Of a stretch of 64,000 nt of DNA, positions 25,983 to 34,832 are shown piece by piece. The notes below the pieces were generated by a model. It did no database searches. It had not been told where the DNA came from and was given only the letters and a program-made list of their open reading frames with translations. The position numbers were made by a program, and so were the translations under genes. The stretch lies in contig NZ_CP067377.1 in assembly GCF_019565455.1 (NCBI RefSeq), positions 868,001 through 932,000 of the forward strand. The letters are read 5' to 3'. Each line of letters opens with the position of its first letter. Positions within the stretch are counted from its first letter, which is position 1. The stretch is from Flavobacterium oreochromis (GTDB taxonomy: Bacteria; Bacteroidota; Bacteroidia; Flavobacteriales; Flavobacteriaceae).

Positions 25983-28393
25983 ATGCAAATCAACGACATC
26001 AAACAAAATTTAAGTTTAAGCCAGGTACTACAACATTACAACCTACAGCCCAACAAAAACAAAATGCTATGTTGTCCATTCCACGATGACAAAACAGCGA
26101 GTTTACAAGTCAATTTACAAAAGAACTTTTACAAATGCCACGCCTGCGGAGCAAAAGGCGACCAAATCCAGTTTGTGCAGGATTATGAATCCCGAAGCGT
26201 CGGGATAACCAAACACGAAGCTCTTTTAAAATGTGCAGCTCTTGCAAACAATCAACCCGAAAATAAAATCAAACCAGTAATAACAAAACCAATGGACGAG
26301 AACAAACGAATTGAATTTTTAGAAAAAATCTTCGATACATTTACAAAAGCGGTGTATATGAGTCCGCCAGCAAAGGAGTATTTACATAGCAGAAACTTAA
26401 CCGCATTATTAGAAAAAAGAGGATTAGTCGGTTTTAACTCGGGGCAGTTCCACCACGCAGGGAGGTTTGAAAATGAATCTAATCCAGCAGAAGCACGTAA
26501 AGAAGTAATCGCCCAGGGTTTAGAATTTGGTTTGTTATCAGAATCAAATATAATCTCTAAAACAGGCGAAAAGGCGTATAATGTATTTGGTTTAAAATCT
26601 ATTGTCTTTGCCCTTAGAAACCAAGAAAATCAAATCACAGGCTTATATTATCGTATAGCAGACGACACAAAAAACTACAAACATTTTTATTTAAAAGAAT
26701 CAAAAGGATTATTCCCACATTACCCAAAACCTGAAACTAAAAAACTAATCTTAACTGAAGCCATTATTGATTGCGCCAGTTTATTAACGGTACTCAACGA
26801 CCCTAACTCCCCCTTTGGGGGCTGGGGGCTTTAGCGTGTTATGGTACAAATGGCTTAACCCCCGAACACCTAAATGCAATCAAGAACCTAAAAGAACTGG
26901 AGGAAATTATATTTTTCTTTGATGGAGACAAAGCAGGTCGCACAGCAACAGCGAAATACGCTCAAGAACTTGAAACTTTAAACCTGAAACTAACCCAAGT
27001 TGAAACCCCTGAAGGCGAAGACATCAACAGCCTTTTAATAGCTTACGAAAAAGAAATATTCATTGAATTATTAGAAAAAAGAAAGACTGTTTTACTTTCA
27101 TCTGAAGAAAATTTACTTGAAAAATCCCAAAATATAGAAGACATCGCCACCACAACAAAAGAACAAGACCCCATAAGAGAAAAAAACATCACAAAAAAAC
27201 ACCCATCATCTAGCATCCATCATCTAACAATAAAACCCCTCGACTTTTTAAAAGGAGCAAACCTACTCCACAACATCAATGAATTACTTGGAAAAATTGG
27301 AATAGTAGGAGAAGAAAACAACAGGTTATTACAATATGTAACAGCCACCACCTACAAAATGAATTATAATTTACACGTATTATATCAAGGAAGCTCTGGA
27401 AGTGGCAAAACCCACACCATCAAACAAATATCTCTGCTCATACCGCCCGAAGATGTGATTTATTTAACTAGAGTAACAGAAAGCAGTTTGTACAATTATA
27501 AAAATGGAGAGTTTATGTATAAGTTGGTCGTTTTTGAGGATATGGACGGATTAAAAGAAGAAGCATTAATGGCAGTGCGTGAAATGATCTCTAATAAAAA
27601 ATTATCTTCTTCGACTTCTATAAAAGACAAAAAAGGCAATGCTGATGGTAAAATTAAAGAAGTAGAAGTTTCTTTTGCCAGTTTATCAGCCACCACAAAA
27701 GGCGAACTTTACGAGGATAATATGAGTAGAATTATAGTGTTATCGGTCGATGAATCAAAGGAGCAAACAAAAAGAATCATTGAGTATAAAAACAAAGTCT
27801 ATCAGGGCGAAATTAACAAACAAGAACAGGAACAAACCCGGTTGTTTTTAAGAGAATGCATAAAATTATTACAAGTCTATGAAGTCATAAACCCTTATGC
27901 AAACTTGGTAGAGTTGCCCGATAATGTACACAAACCCACACGGATGCACGATATAGTAATGGGCGTAATCAATCAAATTGTACTGCTTAATCAGTATCAA
28001 CGAAACAAAACCCCACAAGGGCAATTAATCGCAGAGAAAGAGGATGTTATAAACGGTTTATTATTAATGAAAGACAGTATTATTTTAAAAATGGACGAAC
28101 TGGAGGGGAAAATTAGATTGTTTTATGAAGCTCTTAAAAAGTTTGTCGAGGATAAAGCCAAGAAAGCCGATAAAAAAAGGGAAGAAATCAAATTTACAAG
28201 GTTTGATATAAAAGATTGTTTTTTACTGAGTAAAACACAGATAAACGCTTATTTACAACAATTATCATCAGCAGAATATTTACTAAAAATAGGACATTCA
28301 AACAAAGGATATAGTTATAAAATAGCACATTGGGACAACTTCAAAACATTAAGCGAAGAACAATTACAAAAGATGTTAGATAAATTAAAGTAA
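25983..28393 (+). pseudogene. CHC2/TOPRIM primase-helicase of cassette A1, one frameshift
   Basis: Corrected length is about 803 residues. In order: a CHC2 zinc finger (MLCCPFHDDKTASLQV, KCHACGAKGDQIQF), the primase N-terminal domain (SRNLTALLEKRGLVGFNSG), TOPRIM (LILTEAIID, IIFFFDGDKAG), a linker, a P-loop ATPase (GSSGSGKTHTIKQ; Walker B VVFEDMDG) and a winged-helix end. The frame breaks at 26820-26830, inside an inserted palindromic repeat (cccctttgggggctgggggc), where one more G would restore ALACYGTNG. A second palindrome (atcccgaagcgtcgggat, 26189-26206) is inserted in frame. The intact B homologue shows that this is one gene. The product would prime and unwind the excised cassette. Confidence 0.8.
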
Positions 28394-28439
28394 GTGTAAA
28401 AGTGTTCGGATATAGTTCGGGAATAGTTCCAAAAGCGGT

Positions 28440-28510
28440 CGCTAGAAAAGATTAAAACACTGTAAATCAAAACAAAAAGTCTAGCGGTCGGAAATAATCA
28501 AAAACAGTGT
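28440..28510 (+). promoter_or_regulatory. Pseudoknot-like 5' leader of recombinase 1 (A1)
   Basis: Interleaved inverted repeats lie between the primase stop and the recombinase start: cgctaga (28440) with tctagcg (28480), and acactgt (28457) with acagtgt (28504). The last arm ends 6 bp before the ATG. Cassette C has the same topology with a different first stem, which argues for conserved structure. Confidence 0.45.
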
Positions 28511-28516
28511 AGGACA

Positions 28517-29344
28517 ATGATAAATAAAGCATCGTATAAAGAAGAATTACTCATACTAGGATACCATAAATTATCAGTCGAACAACGAATAAGAAACATA
28601 AACCATTTTAGAAGAATCACCCAAAAAGAAATCTGCCAAGTCAATCCTTCAGATATAGAAAAATACGTTAAACATTATCAAAACAAAGGATTAATTAGCC
28701 ACACCATACAAGGATATTATAGAAGTTTAGAACACTATTTTAGTTATTTAGAAAGAGAACAACTCATTAAAAAAAATCCATTTAATTATTATGAGCTACA
28801 ACTCCCTAAAGTAAAAAAAACACAAAGAGAAATACTCACACAACAGGAAATAAAACAACTCTATACAAAAGCCAACTTACAAGAAACCATCATTTTAAAT
28901 CTGTGTTATGGCTGTGGGCTTCGAGCCTTCGAAATGGAACAAATCACCTTAAAAGACATTGATACAGTTCAAAAAACAGTAACCGTTCAAAAAGGTAAAA
29001 ACAATAAATACAGAGTCATTCCATTAAGTGAAAAAATAAACCAGGACCTAATCAATTATTTAGAAACCATAAAACACAACACAATGAAACATCAAAACAT
29101 TTTATACAACAAAGCAGGCACCCCATTAAAAAGATATACCGCTTTAATGATACTAAAAAAACTAGCTATAAAAGCCAATATAAAAGCAAAAATAACCCTG
29201 CACGGTCTGCGTCATTCCATCGCAACTCATCTACTAGAAAACGGAGTACAACTCCCACAAGTACAAGCGTTTTTAGGACACTCACAAATGGAAACCACAG
29301 AAATATATACTAGAATAAGTAACTATCAACTCAAAAAATTATAA
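28517..29344 (+). CDS. Tyrosine recombinase 1 of cassette A1 (canonical)
   Basis: The 275-residue XerC/D-like protein has an N-terminal core-binding domain (SHTIQGYYRSLEHYFSYLER) and a complete catalytic set: Arg in CYGCGLRAFEMEQITL, Lys in VQKGKNNKYRVIPL, HxxR in LHGLRHSIATHLL, His in FLGHSQMETTE and Tyr in IYTRIS. It should cut and join the att cores in rhs. Its stop is 2 bp before recombinase 2. This is the only A-type or C-type copy here with an unbroken frame; A2 and C each carry a compensated pair of homopolymer shifts. Confidence 0.9.
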   Translation: MINKASYKEELLILGYHKLSVEQRIRNINHFRRITQKEICQVNPSDIEKYVKHYQNKGLISHTIQGYYRSLEHYFSYLEREQLIKKNPFNYYELQLPKVKKTQREILTQQEIKQLYTKANLQETIILNLCYGCGLRAFEMEQITLKDIDTVQKTVTVQKGKNNKYRVIPLSEKINQDLINYLETIKHNTMKHQNILYNKAGTPLKRYTALMILKKLAIKANIKAKITLHGLRHSIATHLLENGVQLPQVQAFLGHSQMETTEIYTRISNYQLKKL

Positions 29345-29346
29345 TT

Positions 29347-30162
29347 ATGATGACTTTAAAAGAATACATTCAAAACCACTTTAGCCCATCCAGTCATAAA
29401 AGTTTATACTGTTGTATCAATAAGTACCAAGAGCATACCATTAATCACGAAAAAGCCACACTAAATGACATATTACGTTACTTAAAAATACTTAGAGAAA
29501 GCAACAAAAAACAAAGAACAATAGCTAATCATCTACATAGCATCAAAGTATATTATAGATATTTACAATGTATTGGTATTAGAAAAGATCATCCTATCAA
29601 AAAACTCATTTTAATAGATAAAATAGACAAAACCATAAAAACCCAAAATCTATATTCCACAAAACAATTAGAAGAGTATTACAATCAAACTCCTAAACAT
29701 AAAAAACTAATGGTTAGTTTACTCATAGAACAAGCCCTGACCACTAGCGAACTTATTGCCATCAAAGTAAAAGACATCAATCAAGAAAAAGCAGAAATCA
29801 CCATAAAAAACAGAACCCTACCCCTAAAAGCCTATCAAATATATCTTTGTACAGAATACATCAATTATATAGAATACATCAAAGAAAAAAAGCAAGAAGA
29901 TTATTTATTTACCACCCGAACCAATAAAGCCTATAGAGAAAATGATATTAGCCAGCTCATCAATAAAAACCGACCTAAAGAAAAACAAATTACACCACTA
30001 ATAATAAGGCAAAGCGTCATTAAAAATTTATTAGGACATCACGATGTAAGAGTAGTACAAGTCTTTGCAGGGCACAAAATAAGCAGTACCACACAACAAT
30101 ATAAAACAACGCAGTTCGAAGAACTAAAAGCAAAAATCAACCTTTTGCATCCACTACAATAA
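29347..30162 (+). CDS. Tyrosine recombinase-like protein 2 of cassette A1 (catalytic Arg I missing)
   Basis: The 271-residue protein has the integrase fold, but the first box reads EQALTTSELIAIKV, where Thr replaces the usual catalytic Arg (GLRxSEL). The HxxR box reads PLIIRQSVIKNL, keeping Arg but not His. GHK and a candidate Tyr (TTQQYKTTQ) remain. It is probably a partner subunit of recombinase 1 rather than an independent enzyme, as in systems that use paired recombinases. It is translated directly after recombinase 1. Confidence 0.8.
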   Translation: MMTLKEYIQNHFSPSSHKSLYCCINKYQEHTINHEKATLNDILRYLKILRESNKKQRTIANHLHSIKVYYRYLQCIGIRKDHPIKKLILIDKIDKTIKTQNLYSTKQLEEYYNQTPKHKKLMVSLLIEQALTTSELIAIKVKDINQEKAEITIKNRTLPLKAYQIYLCTEYINYIEYIKEKKQEDYLFTTRTNKAYRENDISQLINKNRPKEKQITPLIIRQSVIKNLLGHHDVRVVQVFAGHKISSTTQQYKTTQFEELKAKINLLHPLQ

Positions 30163-30215
30163 ACTTTAGGAAAAACAAACCTGAAGCCTTAATTAACAAT
30201 TTTAATTTATTTACT

Positions 30216-30410
30216 ATGACAAACAAAAATGAAACTCCCAGAACGTGGGAACAGGAAAAAAACGCCCTATTAATGGCACAAATCCTCACACAAAGCCATC
30301 AATTAGCAATTATCTTAGAAAACATCCAGCTGATAACTAAGGGTGTAGAAAGAATCCAAAACACCTGGGAAAATGTAGAAAGAGAAATATTGCAACAACA
30401 AACCTCTTAA
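30216..30410 (+). CDS. Small helical protein of the recombination module (A1)
   Basis: The 64-residue protein is a single long amphipathic helix by composition (TWEQEKNALLMAQILTQSHQ, NIQLITKGVERIQNTWENVE). It follows recombinase 2 by about 50 bp. B units carry a different 78-residue coiled protein between the two recombinases. A small third component recalls TnpC of the Tn554 family, which I offer only as an analogy. Possible role: recombination directionality or assembly. Confidence 0.5.
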   Translation: MTNKNETPRTWEQEKNALLMAQILTQSHQLAIILENIQLITKGVERIQNTWENVEREILQQQTS

Positions 30411-30539
30411 AAACACTTAAACAACTGGCTAATTATTTTAGTTGGTTGTTTTTGGGTGTTATATAAACACTCTTTTTTAAACTTTCCTTAACAATATAAA
30501 ATATACTTTTGTGTTTAATGATAATAAACATATAATAAA

Positions 30540-31275
30540 ATGACTACACAAACACGAAAGTACAGAGGTAAAGATGTTGATATGTTGGTGGCTTGTTCAA
30601 CCATCATTGAAAATGCAATCGCAAACAAAACTTTTTTACAATCTAAAAGAAGTAACTGGACAGATGATTTTTTTCACTAATCTACAAAACAACATTAATA
30701 ACGCCTTAGAGCAACATTTAGGGATTGACTCAGCAAAAAACCTTAGAGGAGCTACACAAACCCTGTTATCTATCCAAAAACAAGCCTTAAAAGATTTAGC
30801 TGAAGTAAAAATACAAATAGCTGAAGATTTTAAAAAAGAACCTGTAAAACAAAATGAAATACTTATTCAATTAGGATTTACAACCTATTTAAAAGAAGCT
30901 CAAAAAGGCGACCAAGAAGCCTTAGTACAGTTACTTTATAAGTTCAAAACAAACTTAACCAATGATTTAAAAAACGAAATAGTAAGCAAAGGAACTGCCG
31001 AAAGTATTTTAACACAAACAGCATCTTATGCAGATACTTTAAAAAATGCCGATGTTACACAAGAAACTTTCAAAGGAACTCGTAAAGAAATTACAGAAAA
31101 TGCTTTAAAAGCTTTCAATGAAATTTATGACGAAATAATAAGCGTTGCTAAAATTGCCAGTAATTTTTACAAAGAAGAACCAGTTAAAAAGGATCTTTTT
31201 AGTTTTTCAAAAATCAATAAAACTTTAAGTGCACAAAGAAAAGCAGCAGCTACAGAAAACACTCCAAAACCTTGA
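30540..31275 (+). pseudogene. Conserved cassette protein of unknown function (A1), frameshifted
   Basis: The ATG at 30540 and the frame to 31275 would give 244 residues, as in the intact A2 copy. Here the T7 run 30668-30674 has one T too many. The protein (TRKYRGKDVDMLVACSTIIE, later FKGTRKEITENALKAFNEIY) is helical and soluble. B units encode a clear homologue of 241 residues (NYGGKDVDMLIACSTLIENA). It is always the last gene before the 21-bp repeat array, so it may bind that DNA. No known family was recognised. Confidence 0.65.
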
Positions 31276-31292
31276 TTCTTCAAGGTTTTTTT
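31266..31292 (+). terminator. Terminator ending the A1 recombination operon
   Basis: aaaaccttga pairs with tcaaggtttt across ttct, with a T run after. The left arm overlaps the end of the coding sequence. Confidence 0.7.
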
Positions 31293-31316
31293 ATTTTAAT
31301 ACGTTCTTAAAATCAT

Positions 31317-31583
31317 TATGTATATTTTATCTTGATATATGCAAACTCACTTATAACCTATGCAAACTTTATCTTGATATATGTAAATGCCACCTTGTCC
31401 TATGCAAGCTTTATCTTAGCCTATGCAAACTTTATCTTAATATATGTAAATGCCACCTTGTCCTATGCAAGCTTTACCTTGATATATGCAAACATCATCT
31501 TAGCCTATGCAAATATTTTCGTAATATATGCAAGCTTTACCTTAGCCTATGCAAATTTCCAGAAGCCTATGCAAATTAACTCC
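31317..31583 (+). repeat. Array of about 12 imperfect 21-bp repeats (A1)
   Basis: Units begin tatgcaaactttatctt or tatgtaaatgccacctt and recur every 21 bp from 31317 (31338, 31359, 31380 and so on to 31548), the last unit being 20 bp. The period equals two helical turns. The B cassette has an array of the same period and position but of unrelated sequence. Because 21 bp is seven codons, long false open frames cross it. Confidence 0.85.
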
Positions 31584-31586
31584 AAA

Positions 31587-32230
31587 TAATTAAAAGCGGT
31601 TTGCTTCGCAGTCGTATTTGCGCCCACCCGTCCAACGCTCCCCAACGCTCTGGCGGTTTTTCCCCTCCCTCACAGCCGTTGTTTTTCCCGCGCTACAAGC
31701 CCATAAAAAAAGGCTTTTTGTTTTCCCAACCCCTCGCACACAAAAAAGCCTTTTTTTATTAGCTTGTCTTCCCCCAACCAAAAAAACAACCGCTTCCCAT
31801 CCCTCAAACCGCCCCCAAAGCTATGTTACATAATTGGCAGTTATAGTTCTCGCCCTAAAGGGTACGCTTCGCCTCGCATCTATAACTGGCATTTATGTAA
31901 AATAGCCCCTCTCCATCGCTCCCGCCCGAAAATAGGAGCTTCGCAAGAGTTTGCATTTTTAAATTATTTGTTCAAAAACCTGCACAAAATCCTCGTCTAG
32001 TTCGCCTTACGGACTTCTAGCCTCGCATCTTTGTTTGGTTTTTATCACAAAAATTTAAAAAAAGTAGCTCGTGTTAACTGCTCCGTAAACTCCGCAGGCT
32101 TTGGTTTTTAAAGAGCAGTCGCACCAGCCCACGCACCACCAAAACTGCTCCTTAAAAACCAAAGGCAAGCCGACTAAAGATGCTTGCCCTCACTTGGGAA
32201 AACACTCAAAGTTAGTTTTGTACCTGCCAT
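31587..32230. other. Structured non-coding right arm of cassette A1
   Basis: This 640-bp GC-richer region has no credible gene. It holds a long imperfect palindrome (31652-31813; outer arms ggcggttttt and aaaccgcc), an inner hairpin 31695-31757 (aaaaaaaggcttttt with its complement), an inverted repeat 31826-31900 (ttacataattggcagttata with ctataactggcatttatgta), a hairpin 32097-32166 with loop cgcaccagcccacgcacc, and ggcaagc/gcttgcc at 32164-32188. The B cassette keeps the same series of structures, with stem sequences changed on both sides. Likely an origin, recombination site or structured RNA. Confidence 0.7.
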
Positions 32231-32288
32231 TATTCACCGATAAAAAAACAATCCAATTTTTTTTTTTCAGATGAAGAAAAAATTACCC

Positions 32289-32296
32289 TATTTTTG
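32289..32296 (+). promoter_or_regulatory. -7 element before the A-type leader
   Basis: TATTTTTG ends 5 bp before the leader ATG at 32302, so the transcript would be almost leaderless. The same octamer stands before the B leader (49728-49735). Confidence 0.5.
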
Positions 32297-32301
32297 AAAT
32301 A

Positions 32302-32889
32302 ATGAAACTGCTAAAACTGCTTTTTATCCTGTTGCTGATACCTTTGAACTTGTACCCACGAGAGTCAAAAGGATGTCTGTCGATGGCTCAAAAGGGTATT
32401 GTACAGGGGCAAAAAGTGGTGCAGTATTATCTGTCACAAGACCCCATTGGACTAGCAGGAAATAACCCGACGTTTTATGGGTATGTGAAGGATAGTAATG
32501 CAAAAGTTGATATTTTTGGACTTATGCCATCACCTGTAAACGTTGGTGATGTTGGTCCTTATAAAGATTTAGCAGGATTACCTGGAGACGGTCTAACCCC
32601 CCATCATATGCCACAAGATGCATTAGGACATATGCCAAGAGCTGAAGGAGGTTGTATTGTTATGCCTCACGACGAACACGTACAAACAAGAACTTATGGT
32701 GCCAAAGGTAGAGCGACAAAACAAGCAGATTTAGGAAGACCCTTTAAAGATGTTTTAAAAGACGATATAATAGATGTACAAAAAATAGCTCCTAATAAAT
32801 ACACTAAATCTTTAGAAGAATTAATAGAGTTTTATGAAAATAATGGTATGTTGAAAAAAGGAGAATTAAAACTAAGTGATTGTAAATAA
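32302..32889 (+). CDS. Leader-supplied, displaced toxin tip A (at A1/A2 junction)
   Basis: The 195-residue fusion has about 44 residues from the right end of A1 (MKLLKLLFILLLIPLNLYP, a Sec-type signal, then KVVQYYL) and then SQDPIGLAGNN and the A toxin tip of cassette A2. The junction lies inside the Ser codon (tc from the leader, a from the tip), so the frame is kept exactly. The tip is identical to that at the end of the full Rhs protein, including DGLTPHHMPQDALGHM. The fusion lacks all Rhs repeats and the PAAR region, so it cannot travel by that T6SS route, and its signal peptide suggests export. It could equally serve to keep the tip in reserve. Confidence 0.7.
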   Translation: MKLLKLLFILLLIPLNLYPRESKGCLSMAQKGIVQGQKVVQYYLSQDPIGLAGNNPTFYGYVKDSNAKVDIFGLMPSPVNVGDVGPYKDLAGLPGDGLTPHHMPQDALGHMPRAEGGCIVMPHDEHVQTRTYGAKGRATKQADLGRPFKDVLKDDIIDVQKIAPNKYTKSLEELIEFYENNGMLKKGELKLSDCK

Positions 32890-32895
32890 AATTAT

Positions 32896-33228
32896 ATGGA
32901 AATACGTAAAGAAGTTTTAGAATTAAAAAACATAGGTGTAATGCCTAATCACGATGATGATGTTGATGATTCAGTAATAGAAGATTTTGAAAACAAATTA
33001 GGTTTTTTAGGAAAAAACCTAAATCTAAAAGAAGCCGAAATATTAATTACTCTTTTTCCTAGAGAAAGTTGTTTTGGTTTAGAATGGACTTTATTACATT
33101 TAATCGAATCTCTTTTTAATCAAATTGATTTAGATGAGTATGAAAAATTAATTTCAAAATGCAATAGTTCAGAATGGCGTGATTTACTTATTTCTAGAGT
33201 CGAAAACTGGAAAAATCAAGTAAAATAA
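32896..33228 (+). CDS. Candidate immunity protein of toxin tip A (copy 2)
   Basis: Identical to the gene at 24045. It follows the leader-driven toxin by 6 bp, so the displaced tip keeps its immunity gene and is transcribed from the leader promoter. Confidence 0.65.
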   Translation: MEIRKEVLELKNIGVMPNHDDDVDDSVIEDFENKLGFLGKNLNLKEAEILITLFPRESCFGLEWTLLHLIESLFNQIDLDEYEKLISKCNSSEWRDLLISRVENWKNQVK

Positions 33229-33302
33229 TTTTACACCGCTACCGCACGAATCCTTTCGTGTGGTTTAGCATAAATAAACAAATAAACAAATAAATAAATA
33301 GT

Positions 33303-33536
33303 ATGGAAGAAGATTTTAAAATTGGAGACATTGTAGAATTTAAAACAGGAAGTGTTAAAATGATGGTTTTAGGAGTTGATAATGTTCATTCCTTTGTACG
33401 TTGTGAATGGTTCGCTAATAATGAATTACGCCGTTTAAATGTTGAAAAAATACATTTAAAAAAATGTATTGATGAAAGCCAACCCACAAACGGTAAGTCA
33501 AAAAACTTTTCAGATTTAGCTCCTGAGGTTCATTAA
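33303..33536 (+). CDS. DUF2158-like small protein (copy 2)
   Basis: Identical to the 77-residue protein at 24452 and in the same place after the immunity gene. The accgcacgaa hairpin also recurs before it. Confidence 0.65.
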   Translation: MEEDFKIGDIVEFKTGSVKMMVLGVDNVHSFVRCEWFANNELRRLNVEKIHLKKCIDESQPTNGKSKNFSDLAPEVH

Positions 33537-33549
33537 TCTTAATGTAAAC

Positions 33550-33581
33550 AAAAAAAGCTGTCATTTTCGACAGCTTTTTTT
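33550..33581 (+). terminator. Terminator of the A2 toxin-immunity transcript
   Basis: Same gctgtc/gacagc stem and T run as at 24699. Confidence 0.8.
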
Positions 33582-33633
33582 GTTTTGTTTTCTCCAGCTT
33601 TTATTTCTACCTGAATATAAATCAATTCTGTTT

Positions 33634-34053
33634 TTAATTTGTATTGTTCTGTAGGTTTCTAAGTTTTTTTAAGAGTTTTAATAATTTATCTCCACAATAT
33701 CCTATATGTTCGTGACGCATATATAAATCATAATCATCTATAAAAGCACTACTTTTTTCTAATTGCTCCAACTTTCTGTACTCATTATTTAATAAATCTA
33801 TTTCATCTTTTACATTTATTATTAAACCTTTTAAAAAATCTTCTTTTTCAAAAAAGGTTATTTTTTTTCCATTAGAAAGTGTAACAGAATAAAATTCAAT
33901 ATCAGTATTTATCAAATCTTTTGCCCTGTACAAATGAGTAAAATATATTTCTGTTCCTTTAAGTTGAACTTTGAACTTTATATTAAATAATTCTGAAATT
34001 TTTTCGTATATTTTTTGGTGATTTTCACTAGACATAAATGTTAAATTTAACAA
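33634..34053 (-). CDS. Uncharacterised protein (copy 2)
   Basis: Identical to the 139-residue protein at 24783. The alternative start MSSENHQKIYEK corresponds to 34035. Confidence 0.5.
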   Translation of the reverse strand: MLNLTFMSSENHQKIYEKISELFNIKFKVQLKGTEIYFTHLYRAKDLINTDIEFYSVTLSNGKKITFFEKEDFLKGLIINVKDEIDLLNNEYRKLEQLEKSSAFIDDYDLYMRHEHIGYCGDKLLKLLKKLRNLQNNTN

Positions 34054-34106
34054 AGTACTTTGCGTCCTATTACTGCAAGAATCTTTTTATACGAGTTATT
34101 TATTTT

Positions 34107-34307
34107 CTAGAAATTTTTAAAAAAATCTTCTTTGTATTTTACAAAATCTTCTTCCTCTTTTTTATTTTTCTTATACTCATAATAACAACCAATGATTGTT
34201 ATAATCAATAAAATACTTATAGAGGTAAAAAAAGATTTATCTAACTCAGGACGTGGTGGAATAACACTACTTCTCGATATTAAAGCTATAAAATTTATCA
34301 TAGTCAA
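34107..34307 (-). CDS. Small single-pass membrane protein (copy 2)
   Basis: Same as the gene at 25245, but one T fewer in the run near 34113 changes the end from FKKFLENK to FKNF, giving 66 residues instead of 70. The hydrophobic segment is unchanged. Confidence 0.4.
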   Translation of the reverse strand: MTMINFIALISRSSVIPPRPELDKSFFTSISILLIITIIGCYYEYKKNKKEEEDFVKYKEDFFKNF

Positions 34308-34335
34308 TGAATTTAGTTTGTTTGTTTTTAAATTT

Positions 34336-34671
34336 CTACATCAAGCTAATTTTAGCCGATTTGATAAAGTGGTCAACGGTAGTAAGCAAACATTCTCTTT
34401 CTTTATCTGGAAGCGTTGCTATATCTTGAAATCTTTTGAGCATTAAAGGATCTTTAAATAAATCGCTTTGTTGGTTTTCTCCTAATAAATACCCTACAGT
34501 AGTATCTAAAATAGTAGCTAGTTTTTTAGCCACATCAATAGAAGGATTCATTTCATCTCTTTCATATTTTCCAATCACAGAATAAGAAGTATTTAAAATA
34601 TTAGCTAACTCTTTTTGAGATAGATTTTTTACTTCTCTACATTCTCTTAATCTTTTACCGAAACTACTCAT
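34336..34671 (-). CDS. XRE-family repressor of cassette A2
   Basis: Identical to the 111-residue XRE protein at 25486. It has the same divergent operator region, with the primase promoter TTG at 34761 and TATCTTTG at 34783-34790. Two copies of the repressor would act on both cassettes. Confidence 0.8.
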   Translation of the reverse strand: MSSFGKRLRECREVKNLSQKELANILNTSYSVIGKYERDEMNPSIDVAKKLATILDTTVGYLLGENQQSDLFKDPLMLKRFQDIATLPDKERECLLTTVDHFIKSAKISLM

Positions 34672-34832
34672 TGTATATCTTTTTAGGTATAAAAACTCTT
34701 ACTATTCAAGGATTATACAAATATAAATACTTTATTAGGTAAATAAAAATCTTATAAAATTTGTTGAATATATTTTATAATATATCTTTGTACTCAATAA
34801 GGTATATAAAACTTTTTTCAACAATCTAAAAA

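Larger units (their letters stand above)
23585..32435 (+). mobile_element. Rhs-tip cassette A1 (8851 bp)
   Basis: The unit starts in the SQDPIGL codons (acaagaccccattgg) with a new toxin tip. It carries immunity, regulator, primase-helicase, two recombinases and structured DNA, and ends after ...tattatctgtc inside a leader ORF. It is followed directly by a second copy, A2, beginning with the same acaagacccc. I found six differences from A2, all one-base changes in homopolymers (25260 region, 28820, 29030, 30668, 32060 and 32260 regions), which account exactly for the 4-bp length difference. Confidence 0.85.

Noticed and set aside
31317..31583. Possible CRISPR array.
   Set aside because: Period 21 bp with no spacers, repeats degenerate along their whole length, and no cas genes in the window.
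31229..31589. Two overlapping open frames of 116 and 85 codons (and copies near 40078-40438).
   Set aside because: They run through the 21-bp repeat array. Because 21 bp is a whole number of codons, any stop-free unit gives a long repetitive frame (YANFIL-type), with no start context or conservation in B.
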